From positions 1-64,000 of the forward strand of contig UQFM01000003.1 of the NCBI GenBank assembly GCA_900540295.1: a stretch of 64,000 nt of DNA, given 5' to 3'. A program made the position numbers and the translations under genes. Positions 44,693 through 53,791 of this stretch are shown piece after piece (within the stretch, counting starts at the first letter, position 1; every line of letters begins with the position of its first letter). The notes below the pieces were generated by a model, which saw nothing but the letters and a program-made list of their open reading frames with translations, did not search any database and was not told the DNA's origin. This stretch comes from an uncultured Oscillospiraceae bacterium (GTDB taxonomy: Bacteria; Bacillota; Clostridia; Oscillospirales; Acutalibacteraceae).

Positions 44693-45892
44693 ATGAAAAA
44701 CTACGCAAAGCTTACCCCCGAGGGCACCAGAGATTATTTATTTGAAGAAAGCGACGCACGCCGCACGGTGGAGCGCCGCCTTTCCGATTTGTTTAAGGCG
44801 CATGGCTATCGGCGCATTATTACGCCCACCTTTGAATTTTTTGACGTGTTCAACCGCGAAAGCGCAGGCGCACTGCCCGAAGCGATGTACTCTATGACCG
44901 ATGCCTACGGGCGGTTATTGGTACTGCGTCCCGATTCGACACTGCCGATTGCGCGCGTGGCGGCAACACGGCTGCAGGGGGCGTCTTTGCCGATTCGGCT
45001 TTATTACAATCAAAATGTGTTTACGCGCCAGCCGCGCCTTTCGGGACACAGTGACGAATGTGCGCAAAGCGGTGTAGAGTTAATCGGTGCGTCGGGCTTG
45101 CGTGCGGATTTGGAAATTCTCACCATGGCGGTGCAGGCGCTGGAAACCTGCGGTGCGCCAGACTCTAAAATCGAAATCGGGCATGCGGGCTATTTTAAGG
45201 CCCTGTGCGCTTCACTCGAATGCCCTGCGGAAGTGACGGCGGAAATTTACGACTGTATGGAAAGTAAAAATTATGTCGCGCTCGGCAACATTTTAGACGG
45301 ATTGGGGCAGACCCCCATCACCGAAGCGCTCCGCAATCTGCCGCGTATGTTCGGCGGCACAGAGGTACTCGAAAAAGCGGCGGCGGTGACAGAAAGCGCA
45401 CAGGCAGGAGAGGCGCTCTCCTACTTGCGCACGATTTATGAACGGCTCGAAAAAGCGGGGCTTTCCGAAAATATCATCATTGATTTAAGCCTGGTGCACC
45501 GCAGTAATTATTATACGGGTCTTGTGTTTCGCGGCTATACCGCGGGCAGCGGCGTGACGGTGCTTTCGGGCGGTCGGTATGATTCGCTGATTCGGGAATT
45601 CGGTGCGGATTTGCCCGCGACAGGCTTCGGTCTGCACATTGACGATTTGGCACGCGCGATGCTTTCCCGCGGCGAGGTGCGTGAAAAGACCGCGCCGCAG
45701 ATTTTGGTATTCGGTGAGGACGGGTACGAAACCGAGGCACTCCGTCGGCAAAGCCGTATGACGGCGGCGGGTACGGCGTGCGAACACAGCGTTTGTGCGG
45801 ATTTGGAAAGCGCAAAGCAGTATGCAAAAGAGAACGGAATTCCCCGTATTTTGGTCATCGGCGAAGCGGGCGCAAAGGAGATAGAGTTATGA
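44693..45892 (+). CDS. hisZ: ATP phosphoribosyltransferase regulatory subunit HisZ
   Basis: A 399-residue paralogue of histidyl-tRNA synthetase that activates the short form of HisG and carries histidine feedback. The class II synthetase motif 2 region (LRPDSTLPIARV, LYYNQNVFTRQP) is near 78-125, and the RSNYYTGLVFRGY stretch is near 275. The anticodon-binding domain is lacking apart from a short C-terminal remnant. The start at 44693 follows AAAGGA by about 12 bases. The stop overlaps the hisG start (ATGA). The co-occurrence with a 211-residue HisG supports the hetero-octameric HisGS form. Confidence 0.95.
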   Translation: MKNYAKLTPEGTRDYLFEESDARRTVERRLSDLFKAHGYRRIITPTFEFFDVFNRESAGALPEAMYSMTDAYGRLLVLRPDSTLPIARVAATRLQGASLPIRLYYNQNVFTRQPRLSGHSDECAQSGVELIGASGLRADLEILTMAVQALETCGAPDSKIEIGHAGYFKALCASLECPAEVTAEIYDCMESKNYVALGNILDGLGQTPITEALRNLPRMFGGTEVLEKAAAVTESAQAGEALSYLRTIYERLEKAGLSENIIIDLSLVHRSNYYTGLVFRGYTAGSGVTVLSGGRYDSLIREFGADLPATGFGLHIDDLARAMLSRGEVREKTAPQILVFGEDGYETEALRRQSRMTAAGTACEHSVCADLESAKQYAKENGIPRILVIGEAGAKEIEL

Positions 45893-46524
45893 GAAAATTG
45901 CGTATCGCCTTAACCAAAGGCAGATTGGAAAAACAGACGGTCACACTGTTTCAGAAAATGGGACTGGACTGCACCGAACTTATTAACAAAGGCAGACGGC
46001 TGATTCTGCCCGTCGGCGATTACGAGGTTGTCCTCGCCAAAGCGGCGGATGTGATTACCTATGTTGAGCACGGTGTTTGCGATATCGGTGTGGTCGGTAA
46101 GGATACGATTGTCGAAAACGGCAAAAGCTTTTACGAGGTCTGCGATTTAGGCTTCGGCAAATGCCATTTCTGCTTGGCGGGCAAAGCGGGTGAGGATTTT
46201 TACAGCGGCTATAACGCCAAGCGCATTGCTACGAAATACCCGAATGTCACGAAAGCCTTTTTCGAGGGAAAGGGTATGGACGTAAAAATCGTTAAAATCG
46301 AAGGCTCTGTGGAATTGGCACCCCTTTTGGAGCTGTCCGATGCGATTGTCGATATTGTCGAAACAGGTACAACCTTAAAGGAAAACGGCTTAGAGGTTTA
46401 CGAAAAAATTATGCCGATTTCGGCACGTGTAATTGTGAATACGGCAGGTATGAAGCTGCGCCGCGCAGAAATTGACGAGTTCCTTACGAAAATTGAAACG
46501 GCAAAACAGGAGGCAGACATATGA
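45889..46524 (+). CDS. hisG: ATP phosphoribosyltransferase, short-form catalytic subunit
   Basis: A 211-residue enzyme that joins ATP and PRPP to start histidine synthesis. Only the two periplasmic-binding-protein-like lobes are present, without the C-terminal regulatory domain of long HisG, as expected next to HisZ. Motifs include LRIALTKGRLEKQTV (about 3-17), the PRPP loop VDIVETGTTLKENGLEV (about 156-172) and GVVGKDTI (about 66). It overlaps hisZ and hisD by 4 bases each. Confidence 0.97.
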   Translation: MRKLRIALTKGRLEKQTVTLFQKMGLDCTELINKGRRLILPVGDYEVVLAKAADVITYVEHGVCDIGVVGKDTIVENGKSFYEVCDLGFGKCHFCLAGKAGEDFYSGYNAKRIATKYPNVTKAFFEGKGMDVKIVKIEGSVELAPLLELSDAIVDIVETGTTLKENGLEVYEKIMPISARVIVNTAGMKLRRAEIDEFLTKIETAKQEADI

Positions 46525-47807
46525 TTCAAATTGCAAAAGCGGACGGCAAAGCCGAACGAAAATTGTTGGCGCAGTTAAAGGCGCGAAGCGGCGAGATTGA
46601 CCGCACCGTAACGGCGGCTGTGCAGGAGATTCTCGCGAAGGTCAAAGAATACGGCGATACCGCGGTGCGCGAATATACGATGAAATTTGACGGCTCTGTG
46701 CCCGAAAACGCGGAAGTCCCGCGCGAGGTGCTGGATGCAAGCCTTACGCAGTGCGACAGCGAATTTGTGTATGCACTTTATAAGGCGGCGGACAATATCC
46801 GCGATTTCCATGCACGCCAAAAACAGCAAAGCTGGCTGGACGCCAAAGAAAACGGCGTGATTTTGGGTCAGCGCATCCGCGGTCTTCGGCGTGTGGGCAT
46901 TTACGTCCCCGGCGGTACGGCGGCGTATCCGTCCAGCGTTTTGATGAATGCGATTCCTGCCAAAATCGCGGGCGTGGAAGAGATTATTATGGTCACGCCC
47001 CCCGGAAAAGACGGTACCGCCAATCCCGATATTTTGGCGGCGGCAAAAATTGCGGGCGTAGACAGAGTGTTTTTAATGGGCGGCGCGCAGGCGGTTGCCG
47101 CACTTGCCTACGGCACCGAAACCGTGCCGCGGGTCGATAAAATCGTAGGTCCGGGCAATATCTTTGTCGCTACGGCAAAAAAACTGCTGTTTGGCACGGT
47201 GGATATCGATATGATTGCAGGTCCTTCCGAAATTCTGATTGTCGCGGACGAATCGGCAGACCCGAAATTCTTGGCGGCGGATTTGATGAGCCAGGCGGAA
47301 CACGACAAATTGGCAAGCGCCATTTTGCTGACGACGAGCGCCGAGCTTGCAAACAAAACCGCAGAAGAATTGGAACGGCAGATGAAGACGCTTTCCCGCC
47401 GTGAAATTATCCGTCAGTCTTTAGACGATTTCGGTGCGATTATTGTTTGCAGTACCTTAGACGAAGCGGTGGATTTTGCGAACGAATTGGCGCCTGAGCA
47501 TTTGGAAATGGCTGTGAAAAATCCGATGGAATACATCGGCAGAGTCGATAACGCGGGCAGTGTATTTTTGGGGCATTTCGCACCCGAACCGCTGGGCGAT
47601 TATTTTGCGGGGCCGAACCACGTCCTGCCCACGGGCGGTACGGCGCGTTTCTTCTCTCCGCTGTCGGTGGACAGCTTCGTAAAGAAGTCCAGCTTTATTT
47701 ACTACACCGAAGATGCTCTGCGCGAGGCAAAGGACGACATCGTGAAGCTTGCCGACACCGAAGGCTTGACCGCGCACGCCAATTCCGTGAAGGTTAGATT
47801 TGAATAA
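46521..47807 (+). CDS. hisD: Histidinol dehydrogenase
   Basis: A 428-residue zinc enzyme performing the last two oxidations from L-histidinol to L-histidine with NAD+. The signature region from IAGPSEILIVAD (about 232-243) through DLMSQAEHDKLASA (about 254-267) and the acid-base pair in ELAPEHLEM (about 322-330) are present, as is the C-terminal zinc-ligand region near LTAHANSV (about 416). The start overlaps hisG by 4 bases. A composite repeat separates it from hisC. Confidence 0.97.
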   Translation: MIQIAKADGKAERKLLAQLKARSGEIDRTVTAAVQEILAKVKEYGDTAVREYTMKFDGSVPENAEVPREVLDASLTQCDSEFVYALYKAADNIRDFHARQKQQSWLDAKENGVILGQRIRGLRRVGIYVPGGTAAYPSSVLMNAIPAKIAGVEEIIMVTPPGKDGTANPDILAAAKIAGVDRVFLMGGAQAVAALAYGTETVPRVDKIVGPGNIFVATAKKLLFGTVDIDMIAGPSEILIVADESADPKFLAADLMSQAEHDKLASAILLTTSAELANKTAEELERQMKTLSRREIIRQSLDDFGAIIVCSTLDEAVDFANELAPEHLEMAVKNPMEYIGRVDNAGSVFLGHFAPEPLGDYFAGPNHVLPTGGTARFFSPLSVDSFVKKSSFIYYTEDALREAKDDIVKLADTEGLTAHANSVKVRFE

Positions 47808-47828
47808 AAATGTGATAAGCCAACCGCG

Positions 47829-47879
47829 TAGGGGCGAACTGCGTTCGCCCGCGGGTCGCCGAGGTCGGAGACCCCTACA
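47829..47879. repeat. Composite REP-like element between hisD and hisC
   Basis: A 51-base element bounded by GTAG and CTAC. Its first hairpin is GGGCGAACTGCGTTCGCCC; the second, GGGTCGCCGAGGTCGGAGACCC minus one base, is imperfect. It lies inside the his transcript. Confidence 0.88.
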
Positions 47880-47911
47880 GCAGTCAGTTTATAAAGGAAG
47901 TACCTGAATTT

Positions 47912-48973
47912 ATGTTCCCGTTAAATGAAAAAGTACAAAATTTAAAACCGTATGACCCCATTACAGGGCAGTACCCGATTCGCTTGGATGCAAACGAATC
48001 GTTTATTACCCTGTCAAAAGAGATGAAGCAGGAGCTCTCTGAAGAACTGCAAAGCACGCATTTTAACCGCTACCCCGACCCGTTCGCAGCGGAAGTCCGC
48101 GAGGGCTTCGCCGCATTTTACGGCGTGCCGACGGAATGCGTGATGGCGGGCAACGGCTCCGATGAAGTGATTTCCGTTGTGATGAACGCGTTTTTGCAAA
48201 AGGGCGACACAGTAGTTACTTTAGACCGCGATTTTTCGATGTATTCGTTTTATACCTCGATTGTCGAGTGCAAAAATACGGTTGTGCCGAAAAACAGCGA
48301 TTTTACGATTGACGTTGACCGCGTCATCGAAACCGCCAACCGCGAAAATGCGCGTATGATTGTGTTTTCCAATCCCTGCAACCCGACCTCGGTTGTTTTG
48401 AACCGCGCAGAGGTGCGGCGGCTGATTACCTCGGTGCAGTCGCTTGTGGTGCTTGATGAAGCCTATATGGATTTTACAGACGAAAGTCTGCTTTCGGAAT
48501 TTTCCGATTACGATAATCTTTTGATTTTAAAAACCTGCTCGAAAGCGATTGGTATGGCGGCGGTGCGTTTGGGCTTTGCCGTCGGGCAAAAGCGGTTGAT
48601 TGACGTGCTGCAGGCGGTGAAATCCCCCTACAATGTCAACACCTTAACGCAAACCGTAGGCGCGGTGATTTTCTCGCATCCCGACTATATCCGCACGAGT
48701 ATTCAGCGGATTTTAGAGTCGCGTGACGATTTATACAAAGCGCTTTTGAAGCTGGCAAATGCATATCCCGAACATCTTGCACCCGTTAAGCCCGATACGA
48801 ATTTTGTGTATGTGCAAAGTGCAGAATCGAAAGCGATATTTGCATATTTAAAAGAAAAAGGCGTGATTGTGCGGTGTATGGGCGACTGCCTTCGTATTAC
48901 GGCAGGGCGCAATTATGAGAACGAGGCGGTTTTGGAGCATTTAGAAGATTATTTGAAAGGGGCATCCCGATGA
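47912..48973 (+). CDS. hisC: Histidinol-phosphate aminotransferase
   Basis: A 353-residue fold-type I PLP aminotransferase converting imidazole acetol phosphate to histidinol phosphate. The PLP lysine is in LKTCSKAIGMAAVRLGF (about 209-225), the N-x-x-N-P-T block is FSNPCNPTSVVL (about 150-161), and VLDEAYMDF (about 182-190) provides the pyridine-contacting aspartate. The ribosome site GGAAG is about 12 bases upstream. The stop overlaps hisB by 4 bases. Confidence 0.95.
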   Translation: MFPLNEKVQNLKPYDPITGQYPIRLDANESFITLSKEMKQELSEELQSTHFNRYPDPFAAEVREGFAAFYGVPTECVMAGNGSDEVISVVMNAFLQKGDTVVTLDRDFSMYSFYTSIVECKNTVVPKNSDFTIDVDRVIETANRENARMIVFSNPCNPTSVVLNRAEVRRLITSVQSLVVLDEAYMDFTDESLLSEFSDYDNLLILKTCSKAIGMAAVRLGFAVGQKRLIDVLQAVKSPYNVNTLTQTVGAVIFSHPDYIRTSIQRILESRDDLYKALLKLANAYPEHLAPVKPDTNFVYVQSAESKAIFAYLKEKGVIVRCMGDCLRITAGRNYENEAVLEHLEDYLKGASR

Positions 48974-49551
48974 GAACAGCAACTGTAAAGCGTACCTCGA
49001 AAGAAACCGATATTTCCGCAGAGCTGAATTTGGACGGCGGCGCGGTATCGGCAGAAACAGGTATTGGCTTTTTTGACCATATGCTGACGGCGTTTGCCGT
49101 ACACGGCGGCTTCGGCTTACAGCTTACCTGTAAAGGCGATTTGCAGGTAGACTGCCACCATACTGTGGAAGATACGGGTATTGTTTTAGGGAAAGCGTTT
49201 GCACAAGCCCTCGGCGACAAATCGGGCATTGCGCGTTACGGCAGTTTTTTTGTGCCGATGGATGAGGCGCTCGGCTTTTGCGCGGCGGATATCAGCGGCA
49301 GACCGTTTTTGGTGTTTCAGGCAGAGCTTCCCGAAGAGCGCGTCGGTACATTTGACACCTGTATGGCAAAAGAATTTTTCCGCGCTTTCAGTACAGCGGC
49401 GGGCATCACCCTGCACCTGCGTGCGCCCTACGGCGAAAATTCCCATCATATTTTAGAGGCGATTTTCAAGGCGGCGGCACACGCATTACAAATGGCCTGC
49501 ACGAAAACCACGGACGGACAAACGCTTTCCACGAAAGGAATGTTAGATTGA
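48970..49551 (+). CDS. hisB: Imidazoleglycerol-phosphate dehydratase
   Basis: A 193-residue manganese enzyme forming imidazole acetol phosphate. The two internal repeats show the metal-ligand motifs FFDHMLTAFAVHGGF (about 34-48) with DCHHTVEDTG (about 61-70), and HSHHILEA-like NSHHILEAIFKAAAHAL (about 157-173). It is the monofunctional form, without the histidinol phosphatase domain, and no separate hisN-type phosphatase gene is in this cluster. It overlaps hisC; hisA begins 1 base after its stop. Confidence 0.97.
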   Translation: MRTATVKRTSKETDISAELNLDGGAVSAETGIGFFDHMLTAFAVHGGFGLQLTCKGDLQVDCHHTVEDTGIVLGKAFAQALGDKSGIARYGSFFVPMDEALGFCAADISGRPFLVFQAELPEERVGTFDTCMAKEFFRAFSTAAGITLHLRAPYGENSHHILEAIFKAAAHALQMACTKTTDGQTLSTKGMLD

Positions 49552-49552
49552 T

Positions 49553-50269
49553 ATGCTGATTTTTCCCGCGATTGATATTAAAAACGAAACCTGTGTGCGT
49601 CTGTTTAGAGGCGATATGGATTCTGCCGAAAAGGTTGCGGAAAGCTACCTTGACACTGCCGCCGCATTCAAAGCGGCAGGCGCAGAATGGATTCATATGG
49701 TAGACTTAAACGGTGCGTGCGCGGGCGAACGCAAAAATTCGCACATCTTTTTAGAGGTGGCGGCGCAGTCGGGGCTGAAGGTCGAGGTCGGCGGCGGCAT
49801 ACGCACCATGGCGGATGTGGAATTTTATTTAGATAACGGTATTTCCCGCGTGATACTCGGCTCGGCGGCGGTGAAAAATCCGCAGTTGGTGCGCGAGGCG
49901 TGCCGGGCATTCGGCGATAAAATCGCAGTCGGCGTCGATGCGCGCCGCGAAATGGTGGCGACCGAGGGCTGGTGCGAAACGGGTTCCGTGCATTACATTA
50001 CGCTTGCCAAGGAAATGGAGCAGGCGGGGGTGCGCACGGTGATTTTCACCGACATAGACCGCGACGGTATGCTGTCGGGACCGAATACCGAACAGCTTTG
50101 CGCTTTAAATGACGCGGTTTCCTGCCAAATTGTCGCAAGCGGCGGCATAAAGGATATAGAGGATATCCGCACGCTCAAAGATGCGGGTCTGTACGGCGCA
50201 ATTTGCGGACGTTCGATTTATAAAGGCACACTTGATTTAAAAGAAGCGGTTGCGCTTTGCAAAAAGTGA
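49553..50269 (+). CDS. hisA: ProFAR isomerase HisA
   Basis: A 238-residue TIM barrel performing the Amadori rearrangement of ProFAR to PRFAR. The catalytic aspartates are D8 in FPAIDIKN (about 4-11) and the one in IFTDIDRDGMLSG (about 162-174); VEVGGGIRT (about 80-88) and VASGGIKD (about 190-197) bind the two phosphates. It is HisA, not HisF, judging by the N-terminal PAIDI and the DRDGM motif. The usual neighbours hisH and hisF are missing on both sides. Confidence 0.94.
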   Translation: MLIFPAIDIKNETCVRLFRGDMDSAEKVAESYLDTAAAFKAAGAEWIHMVDLNGACAGERKNSHIFLEVAAQSGLKVEVGGGIRTMADVEFYLDNGISRVILGSAAVKNPQLVREACRAFGDKIAVGVDARREMVATEGWCETGSVHYITLAKEMEQAGVRTVIFTDIDRDGMLSGPNTEQLCALNDAVSCQIVASGGIKDIEDIRTLKDAGLYGAICGRSIYKGTLDLKEAVALCKK

Positions 50270-50278
50270 GGGAACGGT

Positions 50279-50605
50279 ATGCATTTAGAAAAATTTTTCG
50301 TGAAATCCGAGTTGATTCCCGCAATTGTGCAGGAACACGGTACAGGCGAGGTGCTGATGCTTGCCTATATGAACCGCGAGTCCCTTGAAAAGACTTTGGA
50401 AACAGGTTACACCTGGTTTTTCAGCCGTTCGCGGCAAAAGCTTTGGAACAAAGGCGAAACCTCGGGGCATAAGCAAAAGGTCGTTTCCTTAAAAGGCGAC
50501 TGCGATGACGATACACTGCTTGTCGAGGTCATACAGACAGGTCCTGCCTGCCACACGGGCAGTAAAAGCTGTTTCTTTAACACGATTTTGGAGGTAGAAG
50601 AATGA
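50279..50605 (+). CDS. hisI: Phosphoribosyl-AMP cyclohydrolase
   Basis: A 108-residue zinc enzyme opening the adenine ring in the third step of histidine synthesis. [19 protein letters not shown] (about 41-59), the metal-binding GDCDDDTLL (about 71-79) and QTGPACHTG (about 85-93) are conserved. It is separate from HisE, whereas many bacteria fuse the two; the hisE start overlaps its stop by 4 bases. Confidence 0.97.
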   Translation: MHLEKFFVKSELIPAIVQEHGTGEVLMLAYMNRESLEKTLETGYTWFFSRSRQKLWNKGETSGHKQKVVSLKGDCDDDTLLVEVIQTGPACHTGSKSCFFNTILEVEE

Positions 50606-50928
50606 ACGACGTATTAGATGAATTGTATGCCGTGGCAGAGGAACGCCGCGCAAATCCGCAGGCGGGGTCTTACACCTGCTATTTGTTCGAGCAGGGCTTG
50701 GATAAAATTCTCAAAAAGGTCGGCGAGGAGAGCGCCGAAACGATTATCGCCGCGAAAAACGGTGTGAAAGCGGACACCGTCGGTGAAATTTCCGATTTGC
50801 TTTTTCACCTGGTCGTGATGATGGCGAATGAGGGCATTACCCCCGATGAGGTAAAAGCGGAGCTTGCCCGCCGCCATCAAAAGCAGGGGAATTTAAAGGT
50901 GTTTCATCAGGTAGATAAAAATACCTAA
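50602..50928 (+). CDS. hisE: Phosphoribosyl-ATP pyrophosphohydrolase
   Basis: A 108-residue alpha-helical MazG-related enzyme that removes pyrophosphate from [20 protein letters not shown] (about 38-52) and [14 protein letters not shown] (about 61-74) supply the E-x-x-E and E-x-x-D metal ligands. It is the last gene of the his operon. An imperfect hairpin (about 50928-50963) without a T run follows, so read-through into the M20 peptidase gene is possible. Confidence 0.96.
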   Translation: MNDVLDELYAVAEERRANPQAGSYTCYLFEQGLDKILKKVGEESAETIIAAKNGVKADTVGEISDLLFHLVVMMANEGITPDEVKAELARRHQKQGNLKVFHQVDKNT

Positions 50929-50993
50929 CCGTAGCGCACGCATTTGCACACGTGCACTATGGTTAATCAAAAAAGAGAAAAGGGGAATTTGGT

Positions 50994-52460
50994 ATGTGGG
51001 TTCTTTGGACGGTTCTGGGGCTTCTCGGCGCATTTATTCTGATTACGCTTGTGCGCGCCGCATTTTGGACGCCTGCGCAAGCCGACTGTGCACCGCTTGA
51101 GGACGAAAAAGTGGATGTGGAGAAATACCGCAAAGACTTGAGCGACGCCATTAAAATCAAAACCATTTCCAATGTGGATACGGACAAAGTGGACTGGGGC
51201 GAGTTCAGGAAACTCCATGACCTGTTCCGCGAGCGTTTCCCGCTGGTGCACGAAAACCTTCGGTGCGAGGAAATTTCGCTGGCAAGTCTGCTGTTCACTT
51301 GGGAGGGCACAAAGCCCGAACTTGAACCGATTGCACTTTTGGGGCATCAGGACGTTGTACCCGTTGCCGCAGGCACGGAAGATGACTGGACGCATCCCGC
51401 CTTTGACGGTGTGGACGACGGGGAATTCATTTGGGGGCGCGGTGCGCTCGATATGAAGAACCACCTGATTGCCGTACTCGAAAGCGTGGAAACCTTGCTT
51501 TCTGAGGGATTTTGGCCCGAGCGCACGGTCTACCTTTGCTTCGGGCACGACGAAGAAATCGTCGCCGCCAAAACCTCGGGCGCGGGCGCGATTGCCGATA
51601 CCTTAAAAGCACGCGGTGTGCATCTCGACAGCGTGATTGACGAGGGCGGCGCGGTGCTGGATTTAAAGGTCGGCAGTATCCTCAACAAAAAGCTTGCGGG
51701 TGTGGGCATTGCCGAAAAGGGCTATGCCGATTACCGCGTTTCGCTTTCCGCCAAAGGCGGGCATTCCTCACAGCCGCCCGAACACACCGCACTCGGCGCG
51801 ATGGCGAACGTGATAAAGGATATTGAGGGTCATCAGTTTAAAGCGACGATGCCCGCATTTGTCTACGATTTGTTTACGAAAATCGGGAAGAATACAAGCT
51901 ACCCCGCACGAATTGTGGCGTGTAACCTGTGGCTGTTAAAGCCGCTGATTACCGCTGTGATGAAGAAAATCCCGCCCGCCGCGTCTCTGATTCGCACCAC
52001 AACGGCAGTTACAATGGCGGAGGGTAGCCCTGCGGCAAACGTACTGCCGCAGAAAGCGTCCGTCACCGTGAATTTCCGTATGATGCCGGGCGTGACAATC
52101 CGGGATGTGGAAGCGCATATCCGCAAGGTGTCCCGCAATAAAAATATCGAGGTCGAATACTTAAAAGGCAAAGAGGCTTCCAAGGTATCTCCGACCGACA
52201 GCCGTTCTTTCAAGATTCTCGAATCGCTTTGCAACCGTACCGACCGCGATATGATTGTCGCGCCGTACCTTGTGATGGGCGGCACGGATGCATATCATTA
52301 CGAAGAAGTATGCGACTGTATTTACCGTTTCGCGCCGTTTGTGATGGATACGAAATTGCTCCTGACCACGCACGGCACAGATGAACGGATTCCGATTGCC
52401 TGTATGGGCGACGCGCTGAAATTCTTTAAGCGCTACATTAAAATGATGTCGGCGGAATGA
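50994..52460 (+). CDS. M20-family peptidase with N-terminal membrane anchor
   Basis: A 488-residue dizinc amidohydrolase related to the PM20D1/carboxypeptidase-S group. An N-terminal helix (about 3-22) anchors it. Zinc ligands are seen in LLGHQDVVPV (about 118), RGALDMKNH (about 150), GHDEEIV (about 184) and a late histidine. The dimerisation lid domain is at about 240-365. Relatives split N-acyl amino acids or dipeptides; the substrate is not inferable. The start follows AAGGGGA by 8 bases. It is placed after the his operon, with a strong hairpin downstream. Confidence 0.9.
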   Translation: MWVLWTVLGLLGAFILITLVRAAFWTPAQADCAPLEDEKVDVEKYRKDLSDAIKIKTISNVDTDKVDWGEFRKLHDLFRERFPLVHENLRCEEISLASLLFTWEGTKPELEPIALLGHQDVVPVAAGTEDDWTHPAFDGVDDGEFIWGRGALDMKNHLIAVLESVETLLSEGFWPERTVYLCFGHDEEIVAAKTSGAGAIADTLKARGVHLDSVIDEGGAVLDLKVGSILNKKLAGVGIAEKGYADYRVSLSAKGGHSSQPPEHTALGAMANVIKDIEGHQFKATMPAFVYDLFTKIGKNTSYPARIVACNLWLLKPLITAVMKKIPPAASLIRTTTAVTMAEGSPAANVLPQKASVTVNFRMMPGVTIRDVEAHIRKVSRNKNIEVEYLKGKEASKVSPTDSRSFKILESLCNRTDRDMIVAPYLVMGGTDAYHYEEVCDCIYRFAPFVMDTKLLLTTHGTDERIPIACMGDALKFFKRYIKMMSAE

Positions 52461-52471
52461 GCTGATTAATC

Positions 52472-52514
52472 GCCCCCCTTATATTTTGCTTCAGCAAAAT
52501 ATAAGGGGGGCTTT
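52472..52514 (+). terminator. Terminator-like hairpin after the M20 peptidase gene
   Basis: A perfect 18-bp stem (52472-52489 with 52494-52511) has a TTCA loop and is followed by a short TTTAT. It marks the left edge of the AT-rich island. Confidence 0.8.
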
Positions 52515-52604
52515 ATGTGCCCGAATTACAGATTTATTATTTTACATAAAAAACAAAAAACGTCAATATAAACACAAAAATAATGCTGTTATGCAAAAAA
52601 TTTG

Positions 52605-52633
52605 TTGACGTAGCACATTTTTATATATATAAT
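52605..52633 (+). promoter_or_regulatory. Promoter of the YD-repeat gene
   Basis: TTGACG (52605-52610) and a perfect TATAAT (52628-52633) are separated by 17 bases. The leader of about 120 bases holds two very short start-stop frames. Confidence 0.75.
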
Positions 52634-52758
52634 AATGGTGACAAATCATTACAATATTGAAGGAATTGTTATGCTAAGGGGGTGAGTTCAATGTATTAAA
52701 ACGCATATGCGGGAGTGGTTTTTATATCGGTTGATGGAGTTTGACAGGGAGTTTACAT

Positions 52759-53505
52759 ATGAAAAAAATAATTTCAGTTTGTCTAATTGTGATTGTTTGT
52801 TTAAATATTTTTTGCATTTTCGGAGCGTCATTAGTTACGGAAGCGGATTTTTCTGTAAATACAGATCAAAGTATAGGTATACTGTCTGATGAAGCACTGT
52901 TTGCATCAGATTCCAATATTGCATCGGTTTATTCGTATGAGCATGGACACTTAAATCAAATATCTTCTGAAAACACAACATATCGCTTTGATTATGATGC
53001 GAGAAATAATGTTGAGACTTCTTATGTAGGGGATAATTTATTTGCTGATTACAGCTATACAGATAGTGGATTAGCGTCCTCTATTGTGTTTGGAAATGCG
53101 CAGTGTATTTATAAGAATTATGACGAATACAATCGCGTCAAGGATGTCCTATACGGAAACGAGATATTTTATGAATACGATTATACGAACTTTGGAGAAG
53201 TAGGGATAGAAAGAGACTATCATTCTTCTAGAATTATAAGAACGGATGATGTATTTGAAATAAAAGATATGAACACGCAAAAACAGTTGTTTTTAGTGGA
53301 AGAACCATCCATAAAGAAACAGACCTTTACTTTGAATGGTAAGGATAAAATATTCCGTAGTTTAATGCTCATATATGGTAAAGAAGCAAGTAACCGAAAA
53401 CAAGAGATAGACCGCCAGCACCACACTATTCCGAACAAAAGAAACAAAAGACCAAAAGACAAGCATTGTGGAAATGTGCATAACAGGCTATGGAATCATG
53501 GATAA
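52759..53505 (+). CDS. Truncated YD-repeat (RHS-like) exported protein
   Basis: A 248-residue protein with an N-terminal signal or anchor helix (MKKIISVCLIVIVCL, 1-15) and several short tyrosine/aspartate repeats (for example SYEHGHLNQI, TYRFDYDARNN, FADYSYTDSG, EYNRVKDVLYG, FYEYDYTN) like those of RHS/WapA shells. It is far too short for a full RHS protein and lacks the DPxGR core boundary and a toxin domain. Its last ~14 codons and stop lie inside an inverted-repeat element, so the 3' end looks replaced. The start at 52759 follows GGGAG. It is probably a decayed remnant. Confidence 0.7.
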   Translation: MKKIISVCLIVIVCLNIFCIFGASLVTEADFSVNTDQSIGILSDEALFASDSNIASVYSYEHGHLNQISSENTTYRFDYDARNNVETSYVGDNLFADYSYTDSGLASSIVFGNAQCIYKNYDEYNRVKDVLYGNEIFYEYDYTNFGEVGIERDYHSSRIIRTDDVFEIKDMNTQKQLFLVEEPSIKKQTFTLNGKDKIFRSLMLIYGKEASNRKQEIDRQHHTIPNKRNKRPKDKHCGNVHNRLWNHG

Positions 53506-53613
53506 CTCTGTTCACAGCATATGGAAAAGCTAGAGTGCAGCTTTCCCACATCCTGCAAACAGAGTTACCCACAATTCCATAAGACAGCCAGTTATACACA
53601 TTCCCACGAATGC
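53463..53613. repeat. Large imperfect inverted repeat with DnaA-box-like sites
   Basis: Arm 53463-53512 pairs with arm 53558-53613, and a smaller hairpin (GGAAAAGCT with AGCTTTCCC, 523-531 and 539-547 within kb 53) sits between them. Matches to the DnaA-box consensus TTATNCACA occur in the arms: TTATACACA at 53592-53600 (plus) and TTATGCACA at 53475-53483 (minus), with near matches at 53565-53573 and 53497-53505. The gap 53506-53887 otherwise holds only the XRE promoter region. Confidence 0.75.
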
Positions 53614-53791
53614 CGACTGCTACGGAATCCCTCTCATTCTTTCATTCACTCAAAATATATGGCATTTCTTTTTTGAAAGATTGAATTGACGTACATAAAT
53701 AGACCTCTCCATAGTAAGATACGAAGAATTAACCCCGTAAGAGATTAAATATTTTCTGTATAGAAAAGCATTACATAGAGTAAAAGTGGTA

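Noticed and set aside
52759..53505. Functional RHS toxin with immunity gene
   Set aside because: It lacks the conserved RHS core boundary and a toxin domain, and its C terminus is encoded by an inverted-repeat element.
53463..53613. Chromosomal replication origin
   Set aside because: Only two exact DnaA-box matches, both inside a palindrome; no dnaA, dnaN or AT-rich unwinding region with box cluster, and the neighbouring genes are not origin-associated.
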